From: Candidatus Magasanikiibacteriota bacterium
GTDB taxonomy: Bacteria > Patescibacteriota > Patescibacteriia > Magasanikbacterales > UBA922
DNA: 44,712 nucleotides
NCBI GenBank assembly: GCA_002716765.1
Contig: PBBY01000006.1
Span: 1 to 44,712, forward strand
Reading direction: 5' to 3'
Position 1 is the first letter of the stretch, and each line of letters opens with the position of its first letter. Shown piece by piece: positions 1-7,164 of this stretch. Made by a program: the position numbers and the translations under genes. Under the pieces are notes generated by a model, which was not told the origin of the DNA, searched no databases, and worked only from the letters and a program-made list of their open reading frames with translations.

Positions 1-195
1 AGAAAGTGAGATATCTCTTGTTCCGGCAATTTCTGGGACAAAAGATATCTGTTGCCAAATTTCTCCAGTGTCAGTTGATATATACATGCCAGCAGGCCCG
101 GTTGTTTCTGCCCCACCACCAAAAGAAACACACCCTTGTCCTAAAAGGATGATAGCAGAAAAAAGAACTACCGTATGGACGAAATATTTCTTCAT
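1..195 (-). CDS. Lipoprotein with BNR/Asp-box-like start (partial, C-terminus off window)
   Basis: This ORF is not in the ORF track because it runs off the left edge; 65 N-terminal codons are visible. It begins MKKYFVHTVVLF, then a hydrophobic stretch ending in ILLGQGC. That looks like a lipoprotein signal peptide with a near-canonical lipobox (Gly rather than Leu at -3), so the mature protein would be lipid-anchored at the outer face of the membrane. After the Cys, a stretch reading YISTDTGEIWQQ matches the S-x-D-x-G-x-x-W pattern of BNR/Asp-box repeats, as in Ycf48/sortilin-like beta-propellers. It starts 14 bases after the holB stop and is probably the last visible gene of the rsmI-to-holB operon. 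The propeller assignment rests on one repeat only. Confidence 0.7.
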   Translation of the reverse strand, partial: MKKYFVHTVVLFSAIILLGQGCVSFGGGAETTGPAGMYISTDTGEIWQQISFVPEIAGTRDISLS

Positions 196-209
196 AAGAG
201 TAAATAGAG

Positions 210-1157
210 TTAAGGAATATGTATAAGAATTTTTTCTATAAGTAACCGTGGGTGAATATTTTTTTGTAATAATTGCTGTGACTCTTGTATATAAGAATAA
301 AGCGTAATACCAATTTCTGGAGTAAGTTGGGAAGGTAAAGTAAGTCGTACTCCTTCGTAACTAATACCTGGCATTTTTCTATGAAGGGCATCATGAATAA
401 CAAGTTTCCAAATATCGAGCACGGCTACAAGATTTTTTCTTGCCAAAATAGTATCTTTTTTGTCACCAAAAAGCTCTTCGACACCTTCTCTTTTATCGTG
501 GAACGATTTTCCAAATATATTTACAAAACGATACATTTCTTTTTTATACGCCTCATATTCTTCGGGGTTTTCTTGCCAACACATAATGCGGCCTGGCAAA
601 CCTCTGGAAAGAAATAACATTTCTTTTTTTTCATTTTCTGGCACATCTTTTTTTATACATGCTTCAAGCTCACTTTGTGCAACCGGATGAAAAAATATAC
701 CTTGACACCGTGACCAAATTGTTGGAAGAAGCTTCTTTTCATCAGTGGTAAGTAAAAAAAACAGTGTTTTTCCTCGCGGTTCTTCTAGTGATTTTAATAA
801 GGCATTACTGGCGCTGATATTCATTTTTTCTGCACCATCTATTATTACCACGGTATACCCACCTAAAAAAGACTTTCTGAGTAATCGATCATGCACATGT
901 AACAGCTGTGCAATGTCTATATCTTTTTTTGTCTTTCCTGTTTTACTGTTTTTTTCCTGTGCAATATATAGAACATCTGGATGATGATACAAATCATCGC
1001 GATTACACCCAAGTAGTTGGGTACTTATTTCTTCTGCCACGCGACGTTTTCCTACGTGATTTGGACCAACAAAACAATACGCATGAGAAAATTTATCGTG
1101 TTTTTTCACTGCCGAAAAATACGTAAGTATTTTTTTGTGTCCTATCACTTCTGTCAT
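210..1157 (-). CDS. holB: DNA polymerase III subunit delta' (clamp-loader)
   Basis: This is a clamp-loader AAA+ subunit that helps load the beta sliding clamp at replication forks. The 315-residue product has an N-terminal IGHKKIL segment, a P-loop GPNHVGKR at about residues 31-38, IDGAEKMN (Walker-B position), NALLKSLEEP and the SRCQ sensor/arginine-finger motif. The Thr/Ser that normally follows the P-loop Lys is Arg, and only one Cys remains of the usual zinc module. Delta' subunits commonly have degenerate ATP sites, so this fits a structural rather than hydrolysing subunit. It follows a GT4 gene by 40 bases, with a promoter-like sequence in that gap, and precedes the edge lipoprotein by 14 bases. 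A DnaX-like protein is the main alternative, but the length and single-domain build favour HolB. Confidence 0.88.
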   Translation of the reverse strand: MTEVIGHKKILTYFSAVKKHDKFSHAYCFVGPNHVGKRRVAEEISTQLLGCNRDDLYHHPDVLYIAQEKNSKTGKTKKDIDIAQLLHVHDRLLRKSFLGGYTVVIIDGAEKMNISASNALLKSLEEPRGKTLFFLLTTDEKKLLPTIWSRCQGIFFHPVAQSELEACIKKDVPENEKKEMLFLSRGLPGRIMCWQENPEEYEAYKKEMYRFVNIFGKSFHDKREGVEELFGDKKDTILARKNLVAVLDIWKLVIHDALHRKMPGISYEGVRLTLPSQLTPEIGITLYSYIQESQQLLQKNIHPRLLIEKILIHIP

Positions 1158-1167
1158 ATATATCTGT

Positions 1168-1196
1168 ATATTACCATAATATAATGGAAATCACAA
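1168..1196 (-). promoter_or_regulatory. Possible promoter upstream of holB
   Basis: On the minus strand, TTGTGA (1196-1191) and TAATAT (1173-1168) are separated by 17 bases, with TGG just before the -10 box (extended -10). The expected start site is only about four bases upstream of the holB ATG, so the transcript would be almost leaderless. The region is AT-rich and the -35 is imperfect, so chance is possible. Confidence 0.35.
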
Positions 1197-1197
1197 A

Positions 1198-2325
1198 CTA
1201 TGCACACAATATATCTGCAGTCTTTTTTCCGCAAATACTCCATGAATAATTACGTAATACTGTATTACCTTTTGTGACATAGGCTTGTGTTAACTTGTCT
1301 GAATATATGAGTGTGTATATTGCGTTGGCAATCTCTGTAGTTTTTAATGGATCTACGTACAATGCTGCATCTTTTCCCACCTCTTCTAAACAGTTTCCTT
1401 TTGCCGCAACAACCGCTGTTTGTGCCGCAAATGCTTCAAGTACCGGCATACCAAATCCTTCGTAGAGACTCGGAAAAACAAATACCCTTGCAGATTGCAT
1501 AAACGCATACAATTCATGTTGTGACATCCAACCAAGTATGTGAATATCTTTTTTGTGTGCAGATTGTGCTATTGCATTCATTACTCCATCATAACCAAAT
1601 CCTGGTTTACCGATTAACACCAACTGAAGATCGTGTATATCTGATTGATCTTTATATTGTTTTTTAAGATAAGAAAATGCTTGCACGGTTTGTATAGTAT
1701 TTTTTTTTGTTTCTATTCTTCCTACAGAAAGAATGAATGGTTTAGTAACACCATGATTTTGTAATATGTGATTTGCTCTTGACTCTTCTACCGGTTTGTT
1801 ATACCCCTCATCGTATCCATGAGGAATGCTATGCACAATACCACAATCTTCTTTTTTGGTAAATGCACACAACTCTTTTTTGGTAAAAGCACTTGGTACA
1901 ATAATACGCCACATATGTTTTACCGCATAAGTTGCACTCCACAAAGAATACCATTTTTCAAACCAATTATAACTTTTTGGAAAACGCATTGCCGCAACAT
2001 CGTGAATTGTTGTTACAGTTTTTTTCGGATGAATAAGTGGTGGCACATGCGAAGGAACGAACAATACGTCTGGTTTGTCTTGTATTATTTGCCAACTTAA
2101 TCGAATATGTGTCCAAAGCCGTTTTGGCGGCCAAGTTAAAACAGACGACTGCCAATGTGAAGGGAGTTTGGCCAATGTGCCAGAAAGCGGTGTTTGACTA
2201 TAGAGTATTACCGAAATATGGGCTGGGATATGTTTCTTTAATTCTTCAATAATATAAAATGCATACCATTCAACACCGGTTTTTTTTGTATAATTTGCTC
2301 TGGATGCATCTATAGCGATAATCAT
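1198..2325 (-). CDS. Glycosyltransferase family 4 (GT-B fold)
   Basis: This is a 375-residue retaining glycosyltransferase of the GT4 type, probably cytoplasmic or membrane-associated, adding a sugar to a surface glycan precursor. The N-terminal Rossmann half starts MIIAIDASRANYTKKTGVEW and contains TIHDVAAMRFP. The C-terminal half carries FILSVGRIETKKN, the nucleotide-sugar binding segment, and EGFGMPVLE, the E-x7-E signature, followed by EEVGKDAALYVDP. This pattern resembles bacterial mannosyl/rhamnosyl transferases, but donor and acceptor cannot be read from the sequence. It lies in a minus-strand operon between mreB (25 bases upstream) and holB. No SD is evident. Confidence 0.85.
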   Translation of the reverse strand: MIIAIDASRANYTKKTGVEWYAFYIIEELKKHIPAHISVILYSQTPLSGTLAKLPSHWQSSVLTWPPKRLWTHIRLSWQIIQDKPDVLFVPSHVPPLIHPKKTVTTIHDVAAMRFPKSYNWFEKWYSLWSATYAVKHMWRIIVPSAFTKKELCAFTKKEDCGIVHSIPHGYDEGYNKPVEESRANHILQNHGVTKPFILSVGRIETKKNTIQTVQAFSYLKKQYKDQSDIHDLQLVLIGKPGFGYDGVMNAIAQSAHKKDIHILGWMSQHELYAFMQSARVFVFPSLYEGFGMPVLEAFAAQTAVVAAKGNCLEEVGKDAALYVDPLKTTEIANAIYTLIYSDKLTQAYVTKGNTVLRNYSWSICGKKTADILCA

Positions 2326-2350
2326 AAAACAATTTTGTTGCTACAAATGC

Positions 2351-3358
2351 TTACTTTGTGGATAATACGGTTCTTTTGTAGGTATCGAGATTTTCCAAGG
2401 CTATTCCTGTACCTTTTGCCACACAAAGCAATGGCTCATCTGCCAAATAACATGCCACTCCAGTAGATTGCGCAATAAGTTCGGTAAGGTTGCGTAATTG
2501 ACTCGATCCGCCAGACATAATTATTCCTTTATTCATAACGTCAGCAGACAATTCTGGTGGTGTTTTGTGTAACACCTCTTTTACTGCTTCGATTAATCCT
2601 TCTAAATCATGCTGCAACGCTTCTGTGGTGTCGTCTGAGGTAACCGTAATGGTTCGCGGAAGTCCGCTAATAATATCCCTTCCTTTTACCTCCATAAAGA
2701 GTGGTTTGTCCATAAACATGGCAGAACCAACACGAATTTTTACCTCTTCAGAAGACCTATCCCCAATCGCAAGACCATATTTTCTCCTAATATGCTCTGA
2801 AATAGATGCATCAAAACGAGTTCCACCAATCCGAACCGAACCACAAGACACAATACCACCCAAAGAAATAACAGCAATCTCACTAGTACCACCACCGATA
2901 TCTATAATCATATGACCAGATGGACTTCCAATTGGAATATCGGCACCAATTGCCGCAACAATAGGTTCTTTTATAATATAGGCTGCACGTGCACCAGCAG
3001 TCATAGAGGCATCTATCACCGCACGTCTTTCGGTTGATGTAATTCCTGCAGGAACCGCAACCATTACTTCTGGACGAAATAATCGAACACCGCCAAGCGC
3101 TTTGTTAATAAAATAGCGCAACATAGCCTCTGTTGTGTGATAGTTTGCAATAACACCATCTTTTAATGGTCTTTCTGCGATAATGCTATCCGGTGTTCTT
3201 CCTATCATTTCTTTTGCTTCTATTCCCACAGCAAGAACTCGTTTTTCGTCTTTTGATATTGCCACAACCGATGGCTCATTTATTAAGATACCTCTTTTTG
3301 GGATATGTACCAAGACATTTGTTGTTCCCAAGTCTATCGCGACTTTTTTTATTAACAT
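2351..3358 (-). CDS. mreB: Rod-shape-determining actin homologue MreB
   Basis: This is a bacterial actin that polymerises on the inner membrane and guides the cell-wall elongation machinery. The 335-residue length matches the MreB/Mbl family. Actin-fold motifs appear in order: phosphate-1 DLGTTNVLVHIPKRG near the N-terminus, EPSVVAI, phosphate-2 MIIDIGGGTSEIAVISLGG near the middle, and the adenosine motif GIIMSGGSSQLRNL followed by the C-terminal AKGTGIALENL. MreC/MreD/RodA are not adjacent. Instead the neighbours are a DUF4012 membrane protein and glycosyltransferases, which links this gene to an envelope-assembly operon. It is separated from the DUF4012 gene by 20 bases. Confidence 0.95.
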   Translation of the reverse strand: MLIKKVAIDLGTTNVLVHIPKRGILINEPSVVAISKDEKRVLAVGIEAKEMIGRTPDSIIAERPLKDGVIANYHTTEAMLRYFINKALGGVRLFRPEVMVAVPAGITSTERRAVIDASMTAGARAAYIIKEPIVAAIGADIPIGSPSGHMIIDIGGGTSEIAVISLGGIVSCGSVRIGGTRFDASISEHIRRKYGLAIGDRSSEEVKIRVGSAMFMDKPLFMEVKGRDIISGLPRTITVTSDDTTEALQHDLEGLIEAVKEVLHKTPPELSADVMNKGIIMSGGSSQLRNLTELIAQSTGVACYLADEPLLCVAKGTGIALENLDTYKRTVLSTK

Positions 3359-3378
3359 AAAGCGTATAATTCAATAAA

Positions 3379-4857
3379 TTACTCTAACTCTATACGAAAC
3401 ACACGGTCTGTACGTAAATCTGTTTCCATAACATATTCTGCGTTTCCCCACTCCACTTTTTCTTCGGGTGGGTTTGCTCCTACTATAGTTTTACCAAAAT
3501 CTAATAAAAGGGTCAAACCGTGCGCAATTGTTCCTAATTGTTTCTGTATAATCAGAGAATAAGATCCCGAAATAATCTGCTCCTGAATAGTTTCTGGCAA
3601 TTTATATGACAACGACACGGTTTTTTGTGTCTGAGGTTCAATTGATATAAACAAACCAAACCATGTTTTGTCTAAAAACTCACCAGAATCTATAGATGAC
3701 AATGGAATATTTTTTCTATTACCATTATGCACAATTTCTGCCGAAGTAAGTATTGCACCTTTTGGCACATACACTTTTGCAAATGTTCTATACCGTGATG
3801 TGCGCCAATCAAAGTTACCGGTATGATTGTAATTCATGCGCACTTGTGATGTAAATACGCCATTACTATCTTTTTTTATTACATAGTCCAAAACCCTTTC
3901 CATTGCGTGATCAGTTTTAAGTGCAGCAAGATTGGTGTCTACCCACAACAAAAAATCTCCATCTGTTTTTTGTATTAGCCCATCTGCACCATATGCAGCG
4001 ACCACTGATCGCTCTGGATTATTTGGGGCATATACCAAAATATGCTTTTCTTGTATCATGTCTTGCGCAAGGCTCAGGTAATCAGAAAGGTGAAACAACA
4101 CAGAACGTTTTACTGCACGTATAATATGTGTAAAAAATGGCTGAATAATACGCTTTCTTTCTTCAAAAGGAATATTTCTCTTTTTATAATCATACTCCAC
4201 TTCATATTCTAACACCTCGGTTACATTACTTGCTGTAAACTCTATATTATCTATTGTTACCGGACCAATGATAGCGAGAATACGTTCTAAAACTGTTGGC
4301 GTAACACCAATAACCATATCTATGTCATTTGCGGCAACCCCTCCTTCTAAACGATAAAACTCAAGTGCTTTTTGTGCACTTTTTTCAAAATCCGGAAACC
4401 AGTTGCTATCACGAAAAAACCAGGTATTAATACCTAAGTATTCTTGAATCTGTTTTGGCGGTTTTGGCTGAAATGATGCTGGTGCTCGCGCATCTAATCG
4501 CCCACTCCCTTCTACCGTTACCACATTAACACTTCCATTTTCCACACGAACAACAGCATAGGTCCCGATAAATCCACCACCGGGACGTAATTCCGTATTG
4601 TTTTGAAATAACACAAGATAGGTTTTTGGACCTTGGAAGCCGCCAAATAGTTGTGCTGTTTCTATAATACTTATTTTTTCTTCTTTCTTACTTTCTTGCG
4701 CATCATACGATGGTATTTGAGTAAATACCGCTTCCACTAAAGGAGCTTGTTTCTTATAAAAAAGAATACCCGCAATAACAAACAATACTAGTATTGCGAC
4801 AATACCAAGTATCCAAAAAACTATGTAATTCTTTTTCTTTTTTGGTAAAAAGCTCAT
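3379..4857 (-). CDS. DUF4012 domain membrane protein
   Basis: The 492-residue product has a short Lys-rich cytoplasmic start (MSFLPKKKKN), one strong transmembrane helix at about residues 10-31 (VFWILGIVAILVLFVIAGI), and a large extracytoplasmic part. The segment LVLFQNNTELRPGGGFIGTY is the recognisable core of DUF4012, a family common in Parcubacteria and Actinobacteria and often found beside polysaccharide genes. The function is not established. The location between mreB and a membrane GT2 suggests a role in surface-polymer transfer or attachment, which is inference. The gene is 14 bases downstream of the GT2 gene. Confidence 0.85.
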   Translation of the reverse strand: MSFLPKKKKNYIVFWILGIVAILVLFVIAGILFYKKQAPLVEAVFTQIPSYDAQESKKEEKISIIETAQLFGGFQGPKTYLVLFQNNTELRPGGGFIGTYAVVRVENGSVNVVTVEGSGRLDARAPASFQPKPPKQIQEYLGINTWFFRDSNWFPDFEKSAQKALEFYRLEGGVAANDIDMVIGVTPTVLERILAIIGPVTIDNIEFTASNVTEVLEYEVEYDYKKRNIPFEERKRIIQPFFTHIIRAVKRSVLFHLSDYLSLAQDMIQEKHILVYAPNNPERSVVAAYGADGLIQKTDGDFLLWVDTNLAALKTDHAMERVLDYVIKKDSNGVFTSQVRMNYNHTGNFDWRTSRYRTFAKVYVPKGAILTSAEIVHNGNRKNIPLSSIDSGEFLDKTWFGLFISIEPQTQKTVSLSYKLPETIQEQIISGSYSLIIQKQLGTIAHGLTLLLDFGKTIVGANPPEEKVEWGNAEYVMETDLRTDRVFRIELE

Positions 4858-4871
4858 ACTTTTATTGTATC

Positions 4872-6359
4872 TTATTTTCTCTTTTTTTGCGAAACATTAA
4901 ACCCTAAATATTTTCCAAATAATAAATGGGTTACGGCATCAATTGCAGGAATTGCACTCACCACTATCATGGTAAACGGCATTAATGCCCACTGAAATAA
5001 CATAAAAACATACGTGTACTTTCCTTTATTTTCTGGTTTTTTTGGTAATAAGAATATACTAAAAAATGCTGAGAGGAACAACCCTAATAGTGCTGCGGTC
5101 ATTAACGTAGAAAGCACATGTGGCGTATTTAGAAAAAGTGCACTTTGTCGCACCTCTTCTGAAGCAGTGTACATTGGCAACCACCCCAAAATAGTAATAA
5201 GTATCGCCACACAACACCACGACACCTTTCCTTCTAGCTCAATAAAAATCCATTTCAGTTTTTTATACAGCGGCATAGCCTTTCCTTTTTTTCTAAACTC
5301 CCAAATAAGATATGGTACATGTTCCACACCCCACGCCCACCGTCTTTGTTGTTTATATAAATTTTTTATACTCTTCCACCATTTATCATCTCGAACCGTG
5401 TCCATTGAAACTGCTAAGTACATTGGAGTAACCGTATATTCCCCATTGTATTGCAACAAACATTGATAAAATATTCGAGAGTCTTCACTTACTATTCTTT
5501 TGTCGTGAAACCCAGCATCAACCAACGCCTTCCAACTCATAGAATGTGAAGAAAACGTTACTAATACATCTTGCCGCGCAGCACCCATTAAGATCCAAAA
5601 CGTGGTCCCAAAAGACATAATACGTAAAATGGCCGGTGATTCCCAAATATTATTATTAAATAATGCAATTGGCTGAAAGGAAGTGCGGGTTGGGTTTGGA
5701 CTAGAACAATACAAAAAAGTAAGATAGCTAAAATAGTTTTGATCACAAATAGTATCAATGTCAAAAATAGTAGTAATAACTTCTGCGTAATCCCACTGTT
5801 TTGCATCTATGTATTCTTTCATGTACTGCTCTGCATAATGCAAATTAGACCCTTTCCCTGGTATTTCATCAACCAAATCAGGGGGATGAATCACAGAAAC
5901 AATATCGGCAAACACATCGGCATAGTTTTTTTGTATTTTTTCTGTAATAGCAACAACATGTTCCTTTACTCTCCCTTCTCCAGCAATAACTAATATAAAC
6001 TGCTCTTTTGCATATACAGCCTTTGCGATACTAGCAATAGCTGTTTGTACCACCTCCCACTCTTCTTTATATAATGTAAGAAATATGACATGTTTTTTAG
6101 CTTGCCACGCAAATGAACTATTCTCCAACTCTCTTTTCCAATCAATCTTTTTTACTTTTTGAAACCGTAACCACGACAAAATTAAATAAAAAGAAAAGTT
6201 AATCACACGTAATACCCAATAAATATCAAAAAGTATAATGAGATAAATAGCCCACAGTGGCTTAAAAAAGGTTAATAGTACCGAACCAATAAGTATGGTC
6301 CACACTATAATACCTGGCAACATTTCATACGCTCTGTACGTGTAGTAGTTATTTAACAT
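4872..6359 (-). CDS. Membrane glycosyltransferase family 2 (cellulose-synthase-like)
   Basis: This 495-residue processive-type GT2 enzyme has two N-terminal transmembrane helices (about residues 13-60), a cytoplasmic GT-A catalytic domain and several C-terminal helices. Catalytic features are visible: FDIDTICD as the D-x-D metal site, VSEDSRIFYQC with the acidic catalytic-base position, and KQQRRWAWG matching the Q-x-x-R-W signature of cellulose/hyaluronan-synthase-like enzymes. The polymer made is unknown. It sits six bases downstream of rsmI and just upstream of the DUF4012 protein, so the two membrane proteins are probably co-expressed. No PilZ domain or partner is recognisable. Confidence 0.85.
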   Translation of the reverse strand: MLNNYYTYRAYEMLPGIIVWTILIGSVLLTFFKPLWAIYLIILFDIYWVLRVINFSFYLILSWLRFQKVKKIDWKRELENSSFAWQAKKHVIFLTLYKEEWEVVQTAIASIAKAVYAKEQFILVIAGEGRVKEHVVAITEKIQKNYADVFADIVSVIHPPDLVDEIPGKGSNLHYAEQYMKEYIDAKQWDYAEVITTIFDIDTICDQNYFSYLTFLYCSSPNPTRTSFQPIALFNNNIWESPAILRIMSFGTTFWILMGAARQDVLVTFSSHSMSWKALVDAGFHDKRIVSEDSRIFYQCLLQYNGEYTVTPMYLAVSMDTVRDDKWWKSIKNLYKQQRRWAWGVEHVPYLIWEFRKKGKAMPLYKKLKWIFIELEGKVSWCCVAILITILGWLPMYTASEEVRQSALFLNTPHVLSTLMTAALLGLFLSAFFSIFLLPKKPENKGKYTYVFMLFQWALMPFTMIVVSAIPAIDAVTHLLFGKYLGFNVSQKKRK

Positions 6360-6365
6360 AATGCC

Positions 6366-7043
6366 TTATTTTTTTCCTTCACAAACCACCACAAACTCTC
6401 CTTTTTCTGGTATGTTCATGTCGAGCAGCTCTTTTGCGGTGCCTCTGTAAGTTTGCTCAAACTTTTTTGTTATTTCGCGACAAACACACAGCTTTCGTGT
6501 ATTACTAGTAATTTCTGCCAAGGCCGTGAGTGCTTTTGTTATTCTATACGGTGATTCATAAAAAACAGTCGTATACGATGCGTCTTCTACTTTTTCAAAA
6601 AATTGTTTCCGTTTCTTTTTATGAGGAGGAAATCCCAAAAATAAAAAACTATCGGTAGCAAATCCACAAACACTAAGCGCGCTAATAACGGCGGAAGGTC
6701 CTGGGATTGGTTCTATAACAATAGTGTTATCATGTGCCACAATTCGTTCCACCAACACGTTTCCTGGATCACTAATTCCTGGTGTTCCTGCATCGGTGAC
6801 CAATACAATATGCTTTCCTTCATCAAGTAATGTGAGGATTTCTAGTATTTTTTTCTCGGAAGAGTGTTGGTGATAGCTTTTTGTTGGTGTTTCTACCTCA
6901 AAGTGATGTAATAATTTCTTTGTTACTCGCGTATCTTCGCAGAGGATTACATCAGCAAGCTTAAGCGTTTCAACCGCACGAATCGAAATATCACCAAGAT
7001 TCCCGATTGGTGTTGCGACAAATGATATTTTTTTAGTCTCCAT
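6366..7043 (-). CDS. rsmI: 16S rRNA (cytidine1402-2'-O)-methyltransferase RsmI
   Basis: This SAM-dependent methyltransferase of the tetrapyrrole-methylase fold modifies C1402 in the decoding centre of 16S rRNA. Visible motifs are VATPIGNLGDISIRAVETL at the N-terminus, CEDTRVTKKLL, VTDAGTPGISDPG, and PGPSAVISALSVCGF with FLGFPP after it. The ORF track starts at a TTG (7073), but I prefer the ATG at 7043 (METKKISF, 225 residues): family members begin right before this strand, and a promoter-like -10 box at 7052-7057 would place the TTG upstream of the transcript. It is the first gene of the leftward operon. Confidence 0.93.
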   Translation of the reverse strand: METKKISFVATPIGNLGDISIRAVETLKLADVILCEDTRVTKKLLHHFEVETPTKSYHQHSSEKKILEILTLLDEGKHIVLVTDAGTPGISDPGNVLVERIVAHDNTIVIEPIPGPSAVISALSVCGFATDSFLFLGFPPHKKKRKQFFEKVEDASYTTVFYESPYRITKALTALAEITSNTRKLCVCREITKKFEQTYRGTAKELLDMNIPEKGEFVVVCEGKK

Positions 7044-7051
7044 ATAGCCAA

Positions 7052-7080
7052 ATTTTACCAAGAAACTACCCAAAACACAA
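7052..7080 (-). promoter_or_regulatory. Likely promoter of the rsmI operon
   Basis: Minus-strand TTGTGT (7080-7075) and TAAAAT (7057-7052) are 17 bases apart, with TGG directly before the -10 (extended -10). Predicted transcription starts around 7045, about two bases before the rsmI ATG, so the message would be leaderless. This supports ATG 7043 over TTG 7073. Confidence 0.5.
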
Positions 7081-7113
7081 GCCCTATTATGCAGACAAAA
7101 TTATTCTCTGTTC

Positions 7114-7141
7114 TTGAAAGTCTTACTTCATATGATATACT
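7114..7141 (+). promoter_or_regulatory. Promoter of the carboxypeptidase-priA-def-fmt operon
   Basis: TTGAAA (7114-7119), a 16-base spacer and TATACT (7136-7141) form a good sigma-70-type promoter, with TGA before the -10 giving an extended -10. The start site would fall near 7148, about 17 bases before the ATG at 7165. The TTG that the ORF track uses as its first codon is the -35 box itself. Confidence 0.65.
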
Positions 7142-7164
7142 TACCTATACATTATTTACCCCTT

